Shown here one piece after another: positions 11,911 through 21,480 of a DNA stretch of 64,000 nucleotides. The notes under the pieces are model-generated. The model had not been told where the DNA came from, made no database searches, and worked only from the letters and a program-made list of their open reading frames with translations. Both the position numbers and the translations under genes were made by a program. How positions within the stretch are numbered: the stretch's first letter is position 1; each line of letters starts with the position of its first letter. The DNA is taken from positions 310,001-374,000 of the forward strand of contig JAOVFP010000009.1 in assembly GCA_025738555.1 (NCBI GenBank), given 5' to 3'. The DNA is from Cyathus striatus. Its lineage: Eukaryota > Basidiomycota > Agaricomycetes > Agaricales > Nidulariaceae.

Positions 11911-12903
11911 CTACGGTAGCTCTGGAAGATCTTGTGAATCACCAAAGCGGACAACACGACTTTCTTGAATATGTACGGCATTCTGATAGTTCCAGGCAAG
12001 GATCTTATCGAAATTTCGGCAAGTATGCCTGGTGCTGAAATTTGGGTGCGGTGGAAGTCTACCGTGAACCCAGTCGTAAGCGATAACTCCTATGTCACTG
12101 GTGCACATGAGTCTTTGACGCAGCATTTCAACACAATGGTCTGTATGCTCGCGCAGTTCTTCTGGATCCCCTTGGAACATCTCGTCAAATGGCTTATAAT
12201 GCTCAATATAAGTATATTTGCGCAACATATCCTGCTCCAGGCGTTACTTTGAAGAATTCGCAAAACACTGGTTAAGTATGAGTCTGCTTACCAGGCAATG
12301 TAGCTGGTGGTTCACTTCTAACGCTGCCATGTAGCCACCACCATCCTCATCTTGGAATTTGACGGATGAACGAGTTACTGGTATACCTATTTTTGAGAGT
12401 TCTTCCTCCGATACACGTATTGGAGGAACTGCATAGAATGACTTTTAGAGCCACATCAGCTATCATCACTAGCGAATACTAACTGCTCTTTGTGACCTGT
12501 CTCCAGGCCATATCAACATCTCGACTTGGAGGGCCTCTGTATTCAGAAATATATCGGTATGACCCATTGAAAACATTGGTTTGATATTCAACGGCCGTAA
12601 GTGCGGGTGCTAAGAGAATATAAAAATGTGGAAATTCAGTATACCAAAGTACATACAGTAAACCGGTTCATATTTTGTACAATGCATCGTGTGTGACAAT
12701 TCTTTGTGAAGCGATATTCCGAACAGTGTGCAGGAGAAAACCAGCAGGATTATATTCATAGCCAGTATTCTTTTTCCATTGTACCAAGCACGTTTAGGTT
12801 GCTGGTATGATACTAAAGGATTATATAGCACTGGCTTCTTCTCTTGTGTTTCATCGTTATCGATACCAGGTACTGGCGAATAATCACTGAAGAGGGTGGA
12901 CAT
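11911..12903 (-). CDS. UstY-like oxidase (DUF3328), copy 2
   Basis: A paralogue of the gene at 8512-9558, same strand and exon plan. The start at 12903 (MSTLFSDYSPVPG) is preferred over the in-frame ATG at 12948 because it aligns with copy 1. One membrane helix (ILAMNIILLVFSCTLFGISL) precedes the catalytic domain. The first motif NHQLHC lies in EDGGGYMAALEVNHQLHCL near 12300-12350 and the second, DHCVEMLRQRLMC, near 12100-12140; HTCRNFDKI follows. UstY-like proteins often act in pairs (UstYa with UstYb), so a tandem pair is what a cyclic-peptide locus would show. The strong similarity to copy 1 in the C-terminal exon suggests local duplication. The exact middle exon borders were not fully traced. 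Confidence 0.88.
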
Positions 12904-13571
12904 TTGAAGAGTTGGAGCTAGATGAAGTTGGTGAAAATACTGGTTCAATCCGATCTTTAGTATTAAATGGGGGCTCTCCCAAAAGATATAATTACGAAGT
13001 CTAAATACCCAAGATTAAAAGTTCAGCGGTATCTCTCAGAAATTCAATTCAGCGTTTTTACTATGCTGGATTTGGATGTCCGATTCTCATGACATTAAAG
13101 CCATTTGGTGATACACTGACCTGGGAAGTGCGCCAAAGTTATACTTCCACGCATCGAGCTTCTAAATGGGTTTCTTGTCTCTTGACTTCTTGTAACGACG
13201 GAATGGTGCCTAAGTCCGGTCTGATACTACTATTGTGCTTTCGTAACGTGCATCGTAGCACGCTTAAGGTATAGGTCCGTTTTTCACACTTGGTTCACAC
13301 TACAAGGAGTTATGTATCACCTCAGACAGGACTGAATCGGATCGCGTTGCATATGGTACACAGTTAGAATATGGTTCTCACCCGATGCGGAAAATAGCCT
13401 TTTTTAGAAGGTGTTAACATCGGGGTGTACCATATGTACCATGATCCGATTCACTATTGTCTGGGGGTATGTAGCTTGAATTTCATTTGAGATTCAACAA
13501 TGTATTTTGTCACCTTCAGATATGTAAATATATATTTTAACTTAGAGGCATTTATGAAGTACAAGCAACAA
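12904..13571. other. Intergenic with an inverted-repeat element
   Basis: Upstream of UstY-like copy 2 and downstream of the membrane protein. No coding region is supported. It holds the palindromic element at 13322-13465. Confidence 0.5.
13322..13465. repeat. Palindromic MITE-like element
   Basis: Imperfect inverted arms at 13334-13360 and 13426-13452 share GAATCGGATC and CATATGGTACA. Weaker complementarity extends outward (CAGACAG near 13323, CTGTCTG-type bases near 13458) and inward (CACCCGATG near 13379, CATCGGGGTG near 13418). About 140 bp in all, without coding capacity. It may be a miniature inverted-repeat transposable element or a long hairpin. Confidence 0.65.
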
Positions 13572-15016
13572 TTAAACTGCGGTAGCATACTCAGTGCCCT
13601 GACCTAAATCATGATCCCTAAAGTCATACGCATCTCCGACTTTTCCACCTGCAATCGAAGAATCTCGGCGACTATCTGTAACCTTTGTCACCTCTACATG
13701 CAATGGCTTCATATCATACAATGTGCTGGTTCCCGTTCCATCTGATAGAGCTGTAACTTGCCTTCCATTGGAAGCATCCGCAGCCGCGTTGAACATAGTT
13801 AAGCGTGTTCTAGTAACGGCAGTTTCGCTGGATATTCCCAATGCAACGCGCACTATAACAAGTGAAAATACGACACCCTGAAAACCTCAATATGAGAACA
13901 TAGATTTCATCAGAATACTTTCGGGCTTACAATGACTTGGGTAACCTATATTTTTAGATGTTAGATGGCATCAATTTTGGGATTGAGCACACGTACAGCA
14001 TCAAGAACAATGTACTGTGCGAAGCTACCACTTAGGTATAAAGAAAGCAGAATGACAAGGCATGCAGAGTAGATTGCTCCAGATTCGATAATGACGACGG
14101 CAGCTGGAACCAGACTGCGTCCACTGACCACGCCTCTCATCTTCCGGTGATTCCACCAAATGCGCATCGCAATTAGAGCTGCACGTATAATTAGATTTGT
14201 CAAGAATCAACTGAAAACCTACTTACAGGTTGAGCTAAAGTTTGTAAAAAGAGTAAGAGAAAAAAATGAGACAATCCAGTCTTGTAATTGAGTTATAAAA
14301 ACAGGTTCATCTGGTGCTGCTCTGGCAAAGGCTTGTAAAGCACCAATTCCCACACCTGTAAAATTTGACTTAGTAATAGCAAAGCTCAGTAGGAACTACA
14401 ATGCAGCATACCAATACTTGCTATGAAACAGACCAGGATCGGCAGTACAACTCGCTTATCGCCATTCCACACAAGATATAGACGATACAACTTGTGTACT
14501 TCTGCATTAGACTTCAAAATCGAAATTATAAACATCATGATACATACAATAAATGCATCCCCAACAAGGGTTTGCATAGCATACGCAGTGCTTTTCAAAA
14601 CATAAATTGGTACATCAACTTGGCTGAGGTAGCCAATTGGACCCCCTTTTGTGTCAGCGAAGTTCAGGAAGGCATCAAGCATTCTTCGAAGATCAACACC
14701 GATGTGCTAAAATGGTGTGAGAACTGTGATAACCTTTGTGTAGACTTCAGCGAAAGAAGTTCTTACTATAGTGGCCAGAATAAACATAATGATAGAAGCT
14801 GCTAATAGTGGCTTGTTGACTCCATTAGAGGAGCTCTTAAACTTGCGACAGAGAACAATCGTCGATGTGATGAATAAAAACACAAACAGTCCTGTAAAAT
14901 GAAGTAAGCAGCATTTCCGGAACAAGTCAGGTCTCCTTACCATAGAGGACCGACTCTACAAAAATGGATACCAGAGTAACAGCATCAAGACCGATAGAGC
15001 CGTTTTCTTTTGGCAT
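13572..15016 (-). CDS. Seven-helix integral membrane protein, fungal family
   Basis: Several exons read from the ATG at 15016 (MPKENGSIGLDAVTLVSIFV). Successive hydrophobic segments are visible: GLFVFLFITSTIVLC, PLLAASIIMFILATIV, AMQTLVGDAFIVCIMMFIIS, VVLPILVCFIASIG, IYSACLVILLSLYLSG and others. The C-terminal exon (13572-13853) is hydrophilic and begins VALGISSETAVTRT. Proteins of this type are abundant and uncharacterised in mushroom genomes. About seven helices with a soluble tail is receptor-like, but I see no known GPCR family signature. It shares orientation with the UstY-like pair and RidA and ends next to them; a role in sensing or export for the cluster is speculation. Confidence 0.75.
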
Positions 15017-16721
15017 GGCGAAGGCGATATGCTAGATAATTGTAGTGAAGTCTTAGGGAACTTATCTATTCTTCAGATGTGCCTAAATGGGAAGTTATGG
15101 TTGCTATTTGATTGAAGCACGGACATGAAACAGAGACTCGTCGATCGCCTGTTGAACAAGTGATGATGGGTACCAAAAAATCATCGTGAACTCACAGATA
15201 TCAGAAATAGTGTACCCACAATGCTTTTTCACCGTAAGAATGACAAATGCGTACATCAATACCTGATGGCTAGTAAGTAATGTCGATGTTCAAGTCAGTC
15301 CCATGAAAAGTACATGGCACAGGCAAAAACGAAACCACAGTAATAATAGAAAGGGTGAGAACTCAATACAAAGAACGTAACTCAATCTTATACCGCACTT
15401 GATATCATCAAGTTACCCACATGAAAGAGTCTCCAACCGAGACATGGGACAAGACCAGGGATTGCGAGCAACCAGTAACCTAATTTTATCAATGTTACAT
15501 CTAACTCAGACACTCCCCTGAAATATCACTATAAATACATCATCACTGTCATTGATATGCTTTCAGATAAACTGACGGACATACACGATACGACACCCGA
15601 CACCGAAGTATCAGCGCTTCAACTGAAAACTGCTAACTCCTGTTGATCACACACACAGATTTGACTGGGAAGATTTTCCTAACTTGAGGGGTCTAGAAGA
15701 TCAAATCTTGAGTACTACGCTCTTGAAGCTTCTCTTTCCAGGACATACTCAAGATACTGCATGCTAGAGCCCAGATATGTGTTTCTCACACAGTGCGCTC
15801 ATATATCCATGTACAGTATTAGCCCCAATAGCTCAAAGAGATGTAGCAACAATAAATAGAAATGTACTTACAGATGGTTATCGCTAAAAGTATTTGCGTA
15901 TCATTGATGGTCGGTGGGTCGGAGATGGGGCGTGGCCTTCGTCAAGTCCGAGTCTTCTCCAGAACAGACAAGTCGAAGCAAGGCCACAGTCTGAGAACAT
16001 AACATGTGGATCTATAACAACTTTGACAAGTATCATATATTGAGTATGATCAGGTAGATGGGAATACCACCGGAACACCACAAACTCAATGACTCGGAAA
16101 TGTGGAGACTCGGGAATCGGAACAAATGGGCGTGGTAAAAATCATGCTCCGAGGTGGAGATTCCATCTCATGTTTGCTGCAATTTGTCTATGGCCTCAAT
16201 CTGTCTCTCGCCATTGAACTCATTGAATCCAACGACTTCGACTTCTTGAGATATGAACGCTGTCCCTTGGCAGTCCCTCTTTCCAACTGCAATAACCACT
16301 TACAGTCTTTAATTCCCATACCTAGACCCAATAAAATTACTCTATTAAGATAAATTGTTCCAAAAATCTGTCGAACTCTTTCATTGAAGTTCGGTATCAC
16401 ATAGTATGGCTACATTTCCAAGGTTTTTGTTCGCCGATGATCCCGATTCCTTCATGATGAGATTGAAGTAAGTACCCTCATTGACTCAATAATCCGAGCC
16501 ATTACATGCTTCCTCAGCTTCTAGAATTTCTAATTATGAACCATGGAGATACTGCCAATCTCGTTTTCGTTTCTTCTTGTTCGCAGTTTGAGAATTCAGC
16601 ACAACTTTGCCGCTGTTATCAATACTGGAGAAAGAATATAAATGCACAGATTCCTTCAGGTGTCTTCAGTCGAGCCTAACCCACAGCCAACCAAGTCCCA
16701 ACAACTTCACACGAATTCACA
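15017..16721. other. Long intergenic region, divergent promoters
   Basis: About 1.7 kb between the membrane protein and the repeat precursor, which are transcribed away from each other. Short open frames (15884-16081 minus, 16102-16353 plus) have no family signal. It should hold the regulatory DNA for both genes. Confidence 0.5.
16637..16642 (+). promoter_or_regulatory. TATA box of the repeat-peptide precursor
   Basis: TATAAA lies 80 bp before the precursor ATG, followed by a pyrimidine/CA-rich leader (CCAACAACTTCACACG) of the kind seen in strongly expressed fungal genes. It suggests a short, well-expressed transcript; the transcription start is not mapped. Confidence 0.5.
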
Positions 16722-18465
16722 ATGTTGTTTAACCGCTTCGCATTGATTTTCACAACTCTTCTTCCAATCATTGTCGTCTCTGCTCTTCCAAGTCCCGTCG
16801 AAGGTATGCAAGCCCGCTTCATTTCGTATCATCAAATTGAAGTTCATTTACTCTATAAGGTGTACTACCAAGGGATCCTAGCAGATTCAGCTACCTTCCA
16901 GATGCTGAGAATCTTGCCAGAGAAGGTGGGTAGAAATAACGTCAAGTTTTGTGGATTTATTCTGAACGATTTAATTTGTAAATTCAACAGAACAAGGAAA
17001 GGCATTCCGTCGAGACGGTGAAAATCTCATCGAAGTTATCGGTATAGCCCCCAACTGATGAAGTGTTATTAACAGAGCAAGCGAATGCGTTCCGACGTGA
17101 TGGTGAGTAGAATATACGAACTAAATATTATTCTTATTCAATGATTTCATTGCACAATAAAACAGAGCAATCTAATGCATTCCGTCGAGATGGTTAGCAG
17201 TGCTTACTATTGCTATCACCGCTCCCAGTAATATATTCCGTCGTTTTAACAGATCAGGGAGTCTCATTCCGTCGTGATGGTGAGTAGAATATATGAACTA
17301 AATATTATTCTTATTCAATGATTTCATTTCACAATAAAACAGAGCAATCTAATGCATTCCGTCGAGATGGTTAGCAGTGCTTATTATTGCTATCACTGTT
17401 CCCAGTAATATATTCCGTCATTTTAACAGATCAGGGAGTCTCATTCCGTCGTGATGGTGAGTAGAATATACGGACTAAATATTATTCTTATTCAATGACT
17501 TCATTGCACAATAAAACAGAGCAGTCTAATGCATTCCGTCGAGATGGTTAGCAGTGCTTATTATTGCTATCACCGCTCCCAGTAATATATTCCGTCGTTT
17601 TAACAGATCAGGGAGTCTCATTCCGTCGTGATGGTGAGTAAAATATACGAACTAAATATTATTCTTATTCAATGACTTCATTGCACAATAAAACAGAGCA
17701 ATCTAATGCATTCCGTCGTGAAGGTGAGCATCGAGTCCTGGGCCCCTGGCACTACTATGCAAGCCAAAATAATATTCTGACTCGTTGTACCAACCGAATA
17801 GAGCAATCAAACGCATTCCGTCGCGATGGTGAGCATTGAATCTTTGTACTATACAAGGCAAAATAAATCCCAGCTCATTGTACTGTCTAAATAGAGCAAT
17901 CGAATGCATTCCGTCGTGACGGTAAGTAATTAGTGCATAGATCAAATGATACCTCATCTCACTGTATTTTGTTTCAAACTTTAAACAGAACAGGGAAAGG
18001 CATTCCGCCGTGAAGGTGAGCGTCATGATATTGTATTGGCATACAAGCCAAATGAAATTCAATCCGACTCATTGCAACTCATTGTACTATCCGGATAGAG
18101 CAATCGAATGCATTCCGTCGTGACGGTAGGTAACTTTCCTACATCAAACAATTTTTATCTTATCATATTTCGTTTCACACCTTAAACAGAACAGGACAAA
18201 GCATTCCGCCGTGAAGGTAAGCATCTTCTCTTTACTGAAACACCTCACCGTACTAAATTATTTAAAAGAGCAAGGCAAGGCATTCCGTCGTGGAGGTAAG
18301 TTAATACAAAACACCACATAAAGATGGATCTGCTCACGATATTCCACTCTCTGAGTAGAGCAGGGCAAGGCTTTCCGTCGTGATGGCGAGTATTTTCCAT
18401 TTTACGAGTACAGCAACATATCGGCTCACTGTATGTATTTAACAGAACAAGGCAAGGCATTTTGA
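16722..18465 (+). CDS. Secreted Kex2-type repeat peptide precursor, one 27-nt exon per repeat
   Basis: Nineteen exons encode about 199 aa. Exon 1 (16722-16803) gives a signal peptide; exon 2 (16860-16925) gives a short leader with LPRDPSRFSYLPDAENL. Then 17 repeat exons follow. Sixteen are exactly 27 nt and start at 16991, 17076, 17167, 17253, 17343, 17430, 17520, 17607, 17697, 17802, 17895, 17989, 18099, 18190, 18269 and 18359; the last begins at 18446. All junctions are phase 1 and introns are 52-83 nt. Each exon yields nine residues: EQSNAFRRD (or RRE), DQGVSFRRD, EQGKAFRRx, EQANAFRRD or EQDKAFRRE. The recurring RR is a Kex2 site, so processing would release seven-residue cores such as DEQSNAF after trimming. 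The final unit stops (TGA 18463-18465) right after its Phe. Such precursors beside UstY-like genes are dikaritin-type RiPP substrates; a secreted signalling or surface peptide is the alternative. Confidence 0.88.
17167..17696 (+). repeat. Three tandem 177-bp two-exon modules
   Basis: Exons starting at 17167, 17343 and 17520, each with the following DQGVSFRRD exon and two introns, repeat at 176-177 bp with near-identical exon and intron sequence. Introns beginning GTTAGCAGTGCTTA and GTGAGTA alternate strictly. The array records recent duplication of an exon pair. Confidence 0.9.
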
Positions 18466-19011
18466 AGTCGTGATGGCAAGTCCTTTTCGAAGTCAGTAAT
18501 TTACAACAAGATCACTGAATGTGTCGTACCCAAATAGCCTGAGATGTTCCTATCCGTATTCCTTTCTTTTGGTAGTCGCTCAATTACACCTGAAGCACAT
18601 AGCTTTGACCCGGAGATTGGCTACGGATAAATTTGGGCCTTCGTAACTTCTGTAATTATCAAGTACACATATGTGTATCAGCGTATGACATATAAACAAG
18701 TTGAAACAAGCGCTTGACAGTGGCTATAGATTCGCAGAAGGATTTCTCTCGTATGATTATCCAATTGATGTACCATAATGAACGTAGCGACGTGTTATCG
18801 CAATCATTGCAATTCGTACGTCCGTCGGATAGTAAGTACTGACTCATCGAAAATGAGCGATCCCGCATTTAGCGGAGAGTTTATAACTAAAAGCGCATGG
18901 AACGGTTGTGGCAAGTATATAGGCATCTTGACTGCGAGTGTGAAGTTCTTTCTTGGCCTCCACCACCCCCTATCTATCCAGTCGTGAGAACTACGTAGTA
19001 CTAAGACCTCG
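18466..19011. other. Intergenic between precursor and S9 peptidase
   Basis: No supported gene. Right after the precursor stop, the remaining bases of a decayed repeat exon (GTCGTGATG) are followed by a GCAAGT donor-like hexamer at about 18476. The distal part should hold the S9 peptidase promoter. Confidence 0.5.
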
Positions 19012-21206
19012 ATGTCCAAAGCACCCTACGGCACTTGGTCGTCTCCCATTACAGCTGAGGCTATTACCAAAGGCGCAAGTTACTTTTCGCTCCTACTGAT
19101 TTTCATCCACTCACCTATTTCAGCAGTCCAATGCCATATCTGATGTGATCGTCGACCCTCTTACTGCACAAGTCTATCACATTGAAAGCAGGCCCTCCGA
19201 AAAGGGCCGCAGTGTTCTTGTCCACACTGCTACAGGAAAGGACGTAACTTCAGACAAGACATGGAATTTCCGTACCGGTGTTCATGAATACGGAGGATCC
19301 GCTGTCATTGTGTATGGAGGAACGATTTACTTCTCTCATTACGTCGATGGTAAGGTGTATCGAATCATTGAATCGGAGGGAGACAAAACTGAACCTGTTA
19401 CTCCCGGTACGCCGTATGAGCTCTATAATTATTGTCTCTGTATTCACTGCCATCTGAGAAGAGGAAAAACCCTATCGATATGCCGCGTTTAAGGTTCATC
19501 CTGTCCATACACATCTCTTGGTCTCAATTCTTGAAGATCATACCATTGATGAGCCTTCCAAGATCGTAACTACACTCTGCATCATCAACACCAAGACTAA
19601 GACAGTTCATACTCTCGTATCTGGCGCAGACTTTTATGCATCACCCGGGTTTGACTCTACCGGAACCCATCTTACCTGGATGCAGTGGGATCATCCTGAT
19701 ATGCCCTGGGAGGGAGCTGAAGTTCACGTTGCTTCGGTCTCTGTATCGGACGATGAGGTGTCCATTCATGACGATGTTCATATCGCCGGAAAGCATGAAA
19801 AGGTATCTGCTGCTTACCCCTCGTGGGCGAACGACAACACGATTGTGTACACCTCTGATGAGACTGGGTTTATGAATCCACATAAATATGATCTAAAGAG
19901 CGGGAAATCTTCTCCGGTGCTACCTGAACCTATTCAACAGGATTTTGGTCTGCCAATGTGGATCCTTAACTTTTCTCCTTACGCTGTTCTCGGCAAGGAT
20001 GGCAACAGAGCTCTTTGGGCTGCACTGAAGAATGGTCGCACTATCTTTTATCTGTTGGATTTGACTGGTGCTACGAAACCTCAGGTTGTCGAGTCACCTT
20101 ATGTTTTCACTGAAGTAATTCATACTGTCTCTGCTGAAAACGAGGAACTAGTATTTGTAGGCAAGCAGGTTAATGAAAGTACCAGTATCGTACAGTGCAG
20201 TTTGGCGGGATTGCATAAGAAGGATTTCCGCGTGCTCAAAGGTCGCTCTGAATCGGATCCATCTTTCCCTAACGGTATCGTCTCTCACCCTCAGCCCATT
20301 ACTCTTCAGTTTGACGGAGAGCCCTTGCACGTCGTGTATTACGCTCCGACGAATCCTGACTATTCTGGCAGCAGCATCGAAGAAGAGCGTCCGCCATGTG
20401 TCATAAACATTCATGGCGGACCAACGGGTTACACGGACCAAGGACTACGCTGGAATTTGCAGTATTTTACTTCTAGAGGATGGGCCTGGTATGTGATTTC
20501 CTTTTTCTGATTTGTGTTTGAGCTTAGCTTTGTACAAGGACGGATGTCAACTATGGAGGGTCCTCTGGTTCTGGACGTCGGTACATTGAGCGTCTAGCTG
20601 GTAAATGGGGGATTGTAGATGTAAACGACGCTATTCGCGCGACGCGTGCCCTTGCCGCTGCCCCTTACAACCTCATCGATCCCAAGCGAGCTGTAATCCG
20701 TGGGGGTTCTGCGGGAGGCTTCACTGTGCTAGCATGCTTATCTATCGTAAAAGAAGATGACTTAAAGACTTTTGCTGCAGCTACTAGTTCTTACGGTGTC
20801 TCCGACCTGAAAAAATTGGCGGACTTCACACACAAATTCGAAAGCCAATACCTGTACAAACTGGTTGGTGGAACGGTTGAGGAAGTACCTGAGGTTTACA
20901 GGGAAAGGTCACCTATCTATTATGCCAGTCGGGTGGTGGTTCCTTTACTGGTGAGTTTCATTTCATTTCGCAGCGAACGTTAGAATTACTGATTTCTTTC
21001 CTTAGATCCTGCAGGGAGATGCTGACCGCGTAGTTCCCAAAGAACAATCCGAAGAGATTTACGAGAGCATCAAGTCCCGTGGCGGAGTTGTAGAATATAA
21101 GCTCTATTCCGGCGAAGGACATGGCTGGCGTCGCGATGAGACTATGTGTGATGCTTTGGAGCGTGAGATTGGATTCTACGAGAGAATACTTGGACTTAAG
21201 AACTAG
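19012..21206 (+). CDS. S9 family serine peptidase (prolyl-oligopeptidase-like)
   Basis: The start at 19012 (MSKAPYGTWSSPITAEAIT) is followed by an intron with a consensus GC donor (GCAAGT at 19075), which alone keeps frame into SNAISDVIVDP. An N-terminal beta-propeller region (VHEYGGSA, SGADFYASPGF, YTSDETGFMNPHKYDL) leads to a C-terminal alpha/beta hydrolase domain. The catalytic Ser lies in IRGGSAGGF (about 20700), Asp in GDADRVVPKEQ (about 21020) and His in GEGHGW (about 21120). There is no signal peptide, so a cytosolic dipeptidyl/acylaminoacyl-peptidase-like enzyme that trims short peptides is likely. It follows the repeat precursor by 546 bp on the same strand. A related family (POPB) processes amanitin precursors, but this S9 type is also a common conserved gene, so cluster membership is open. 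Confidence 0.88.
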
Positions 21207-21480
21207 TTAACAACGCAAATGCCAGTGAACATTGTACTATATCATTAAGACATTTTATTTACTTACATAAATGCAAAAGAAAAGTGTTATGCATTGTGGA
21301 TTTAACACGGGGAACGGAAGGGCGCGTCAAGCCGATCGATCGCGATGTAATCAACCCGAGTTGGAAACTGTTCCGTCGAGATAACTTATTTCTGAACTAT
21401 CTCCACCTGTGCGAGTGCTGGTAAGCTGCTGCTATGACCCATTTTACCAACTGGGATCCCATAACAATGAAGAATCAGAC

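Noticed and set aside
13572..15016. Calling the seven-helix protein a GPCR
   Set aside because: Only the helix count fits; no class-specific motif (pheromone receptor, cAMP receptor-like or rhodopsin Lys) could be seen.
17703..18460. Minus-strand open frames with repeated HDGMHSIALF-type sequence
   Set aside because: They are the antisense of the repeat exons plus intron sequence and have no independent family signal.
16991..18472. CRISPR-like regular array (27-nt repeats, about 60-nt spacers)
   Set aside because: The repeats are open phase-1 exons bounded by canonical splice sites, encode a coherent peptide unit, and the spacers are similar to each other in pairs. The genome is eukaryotic.
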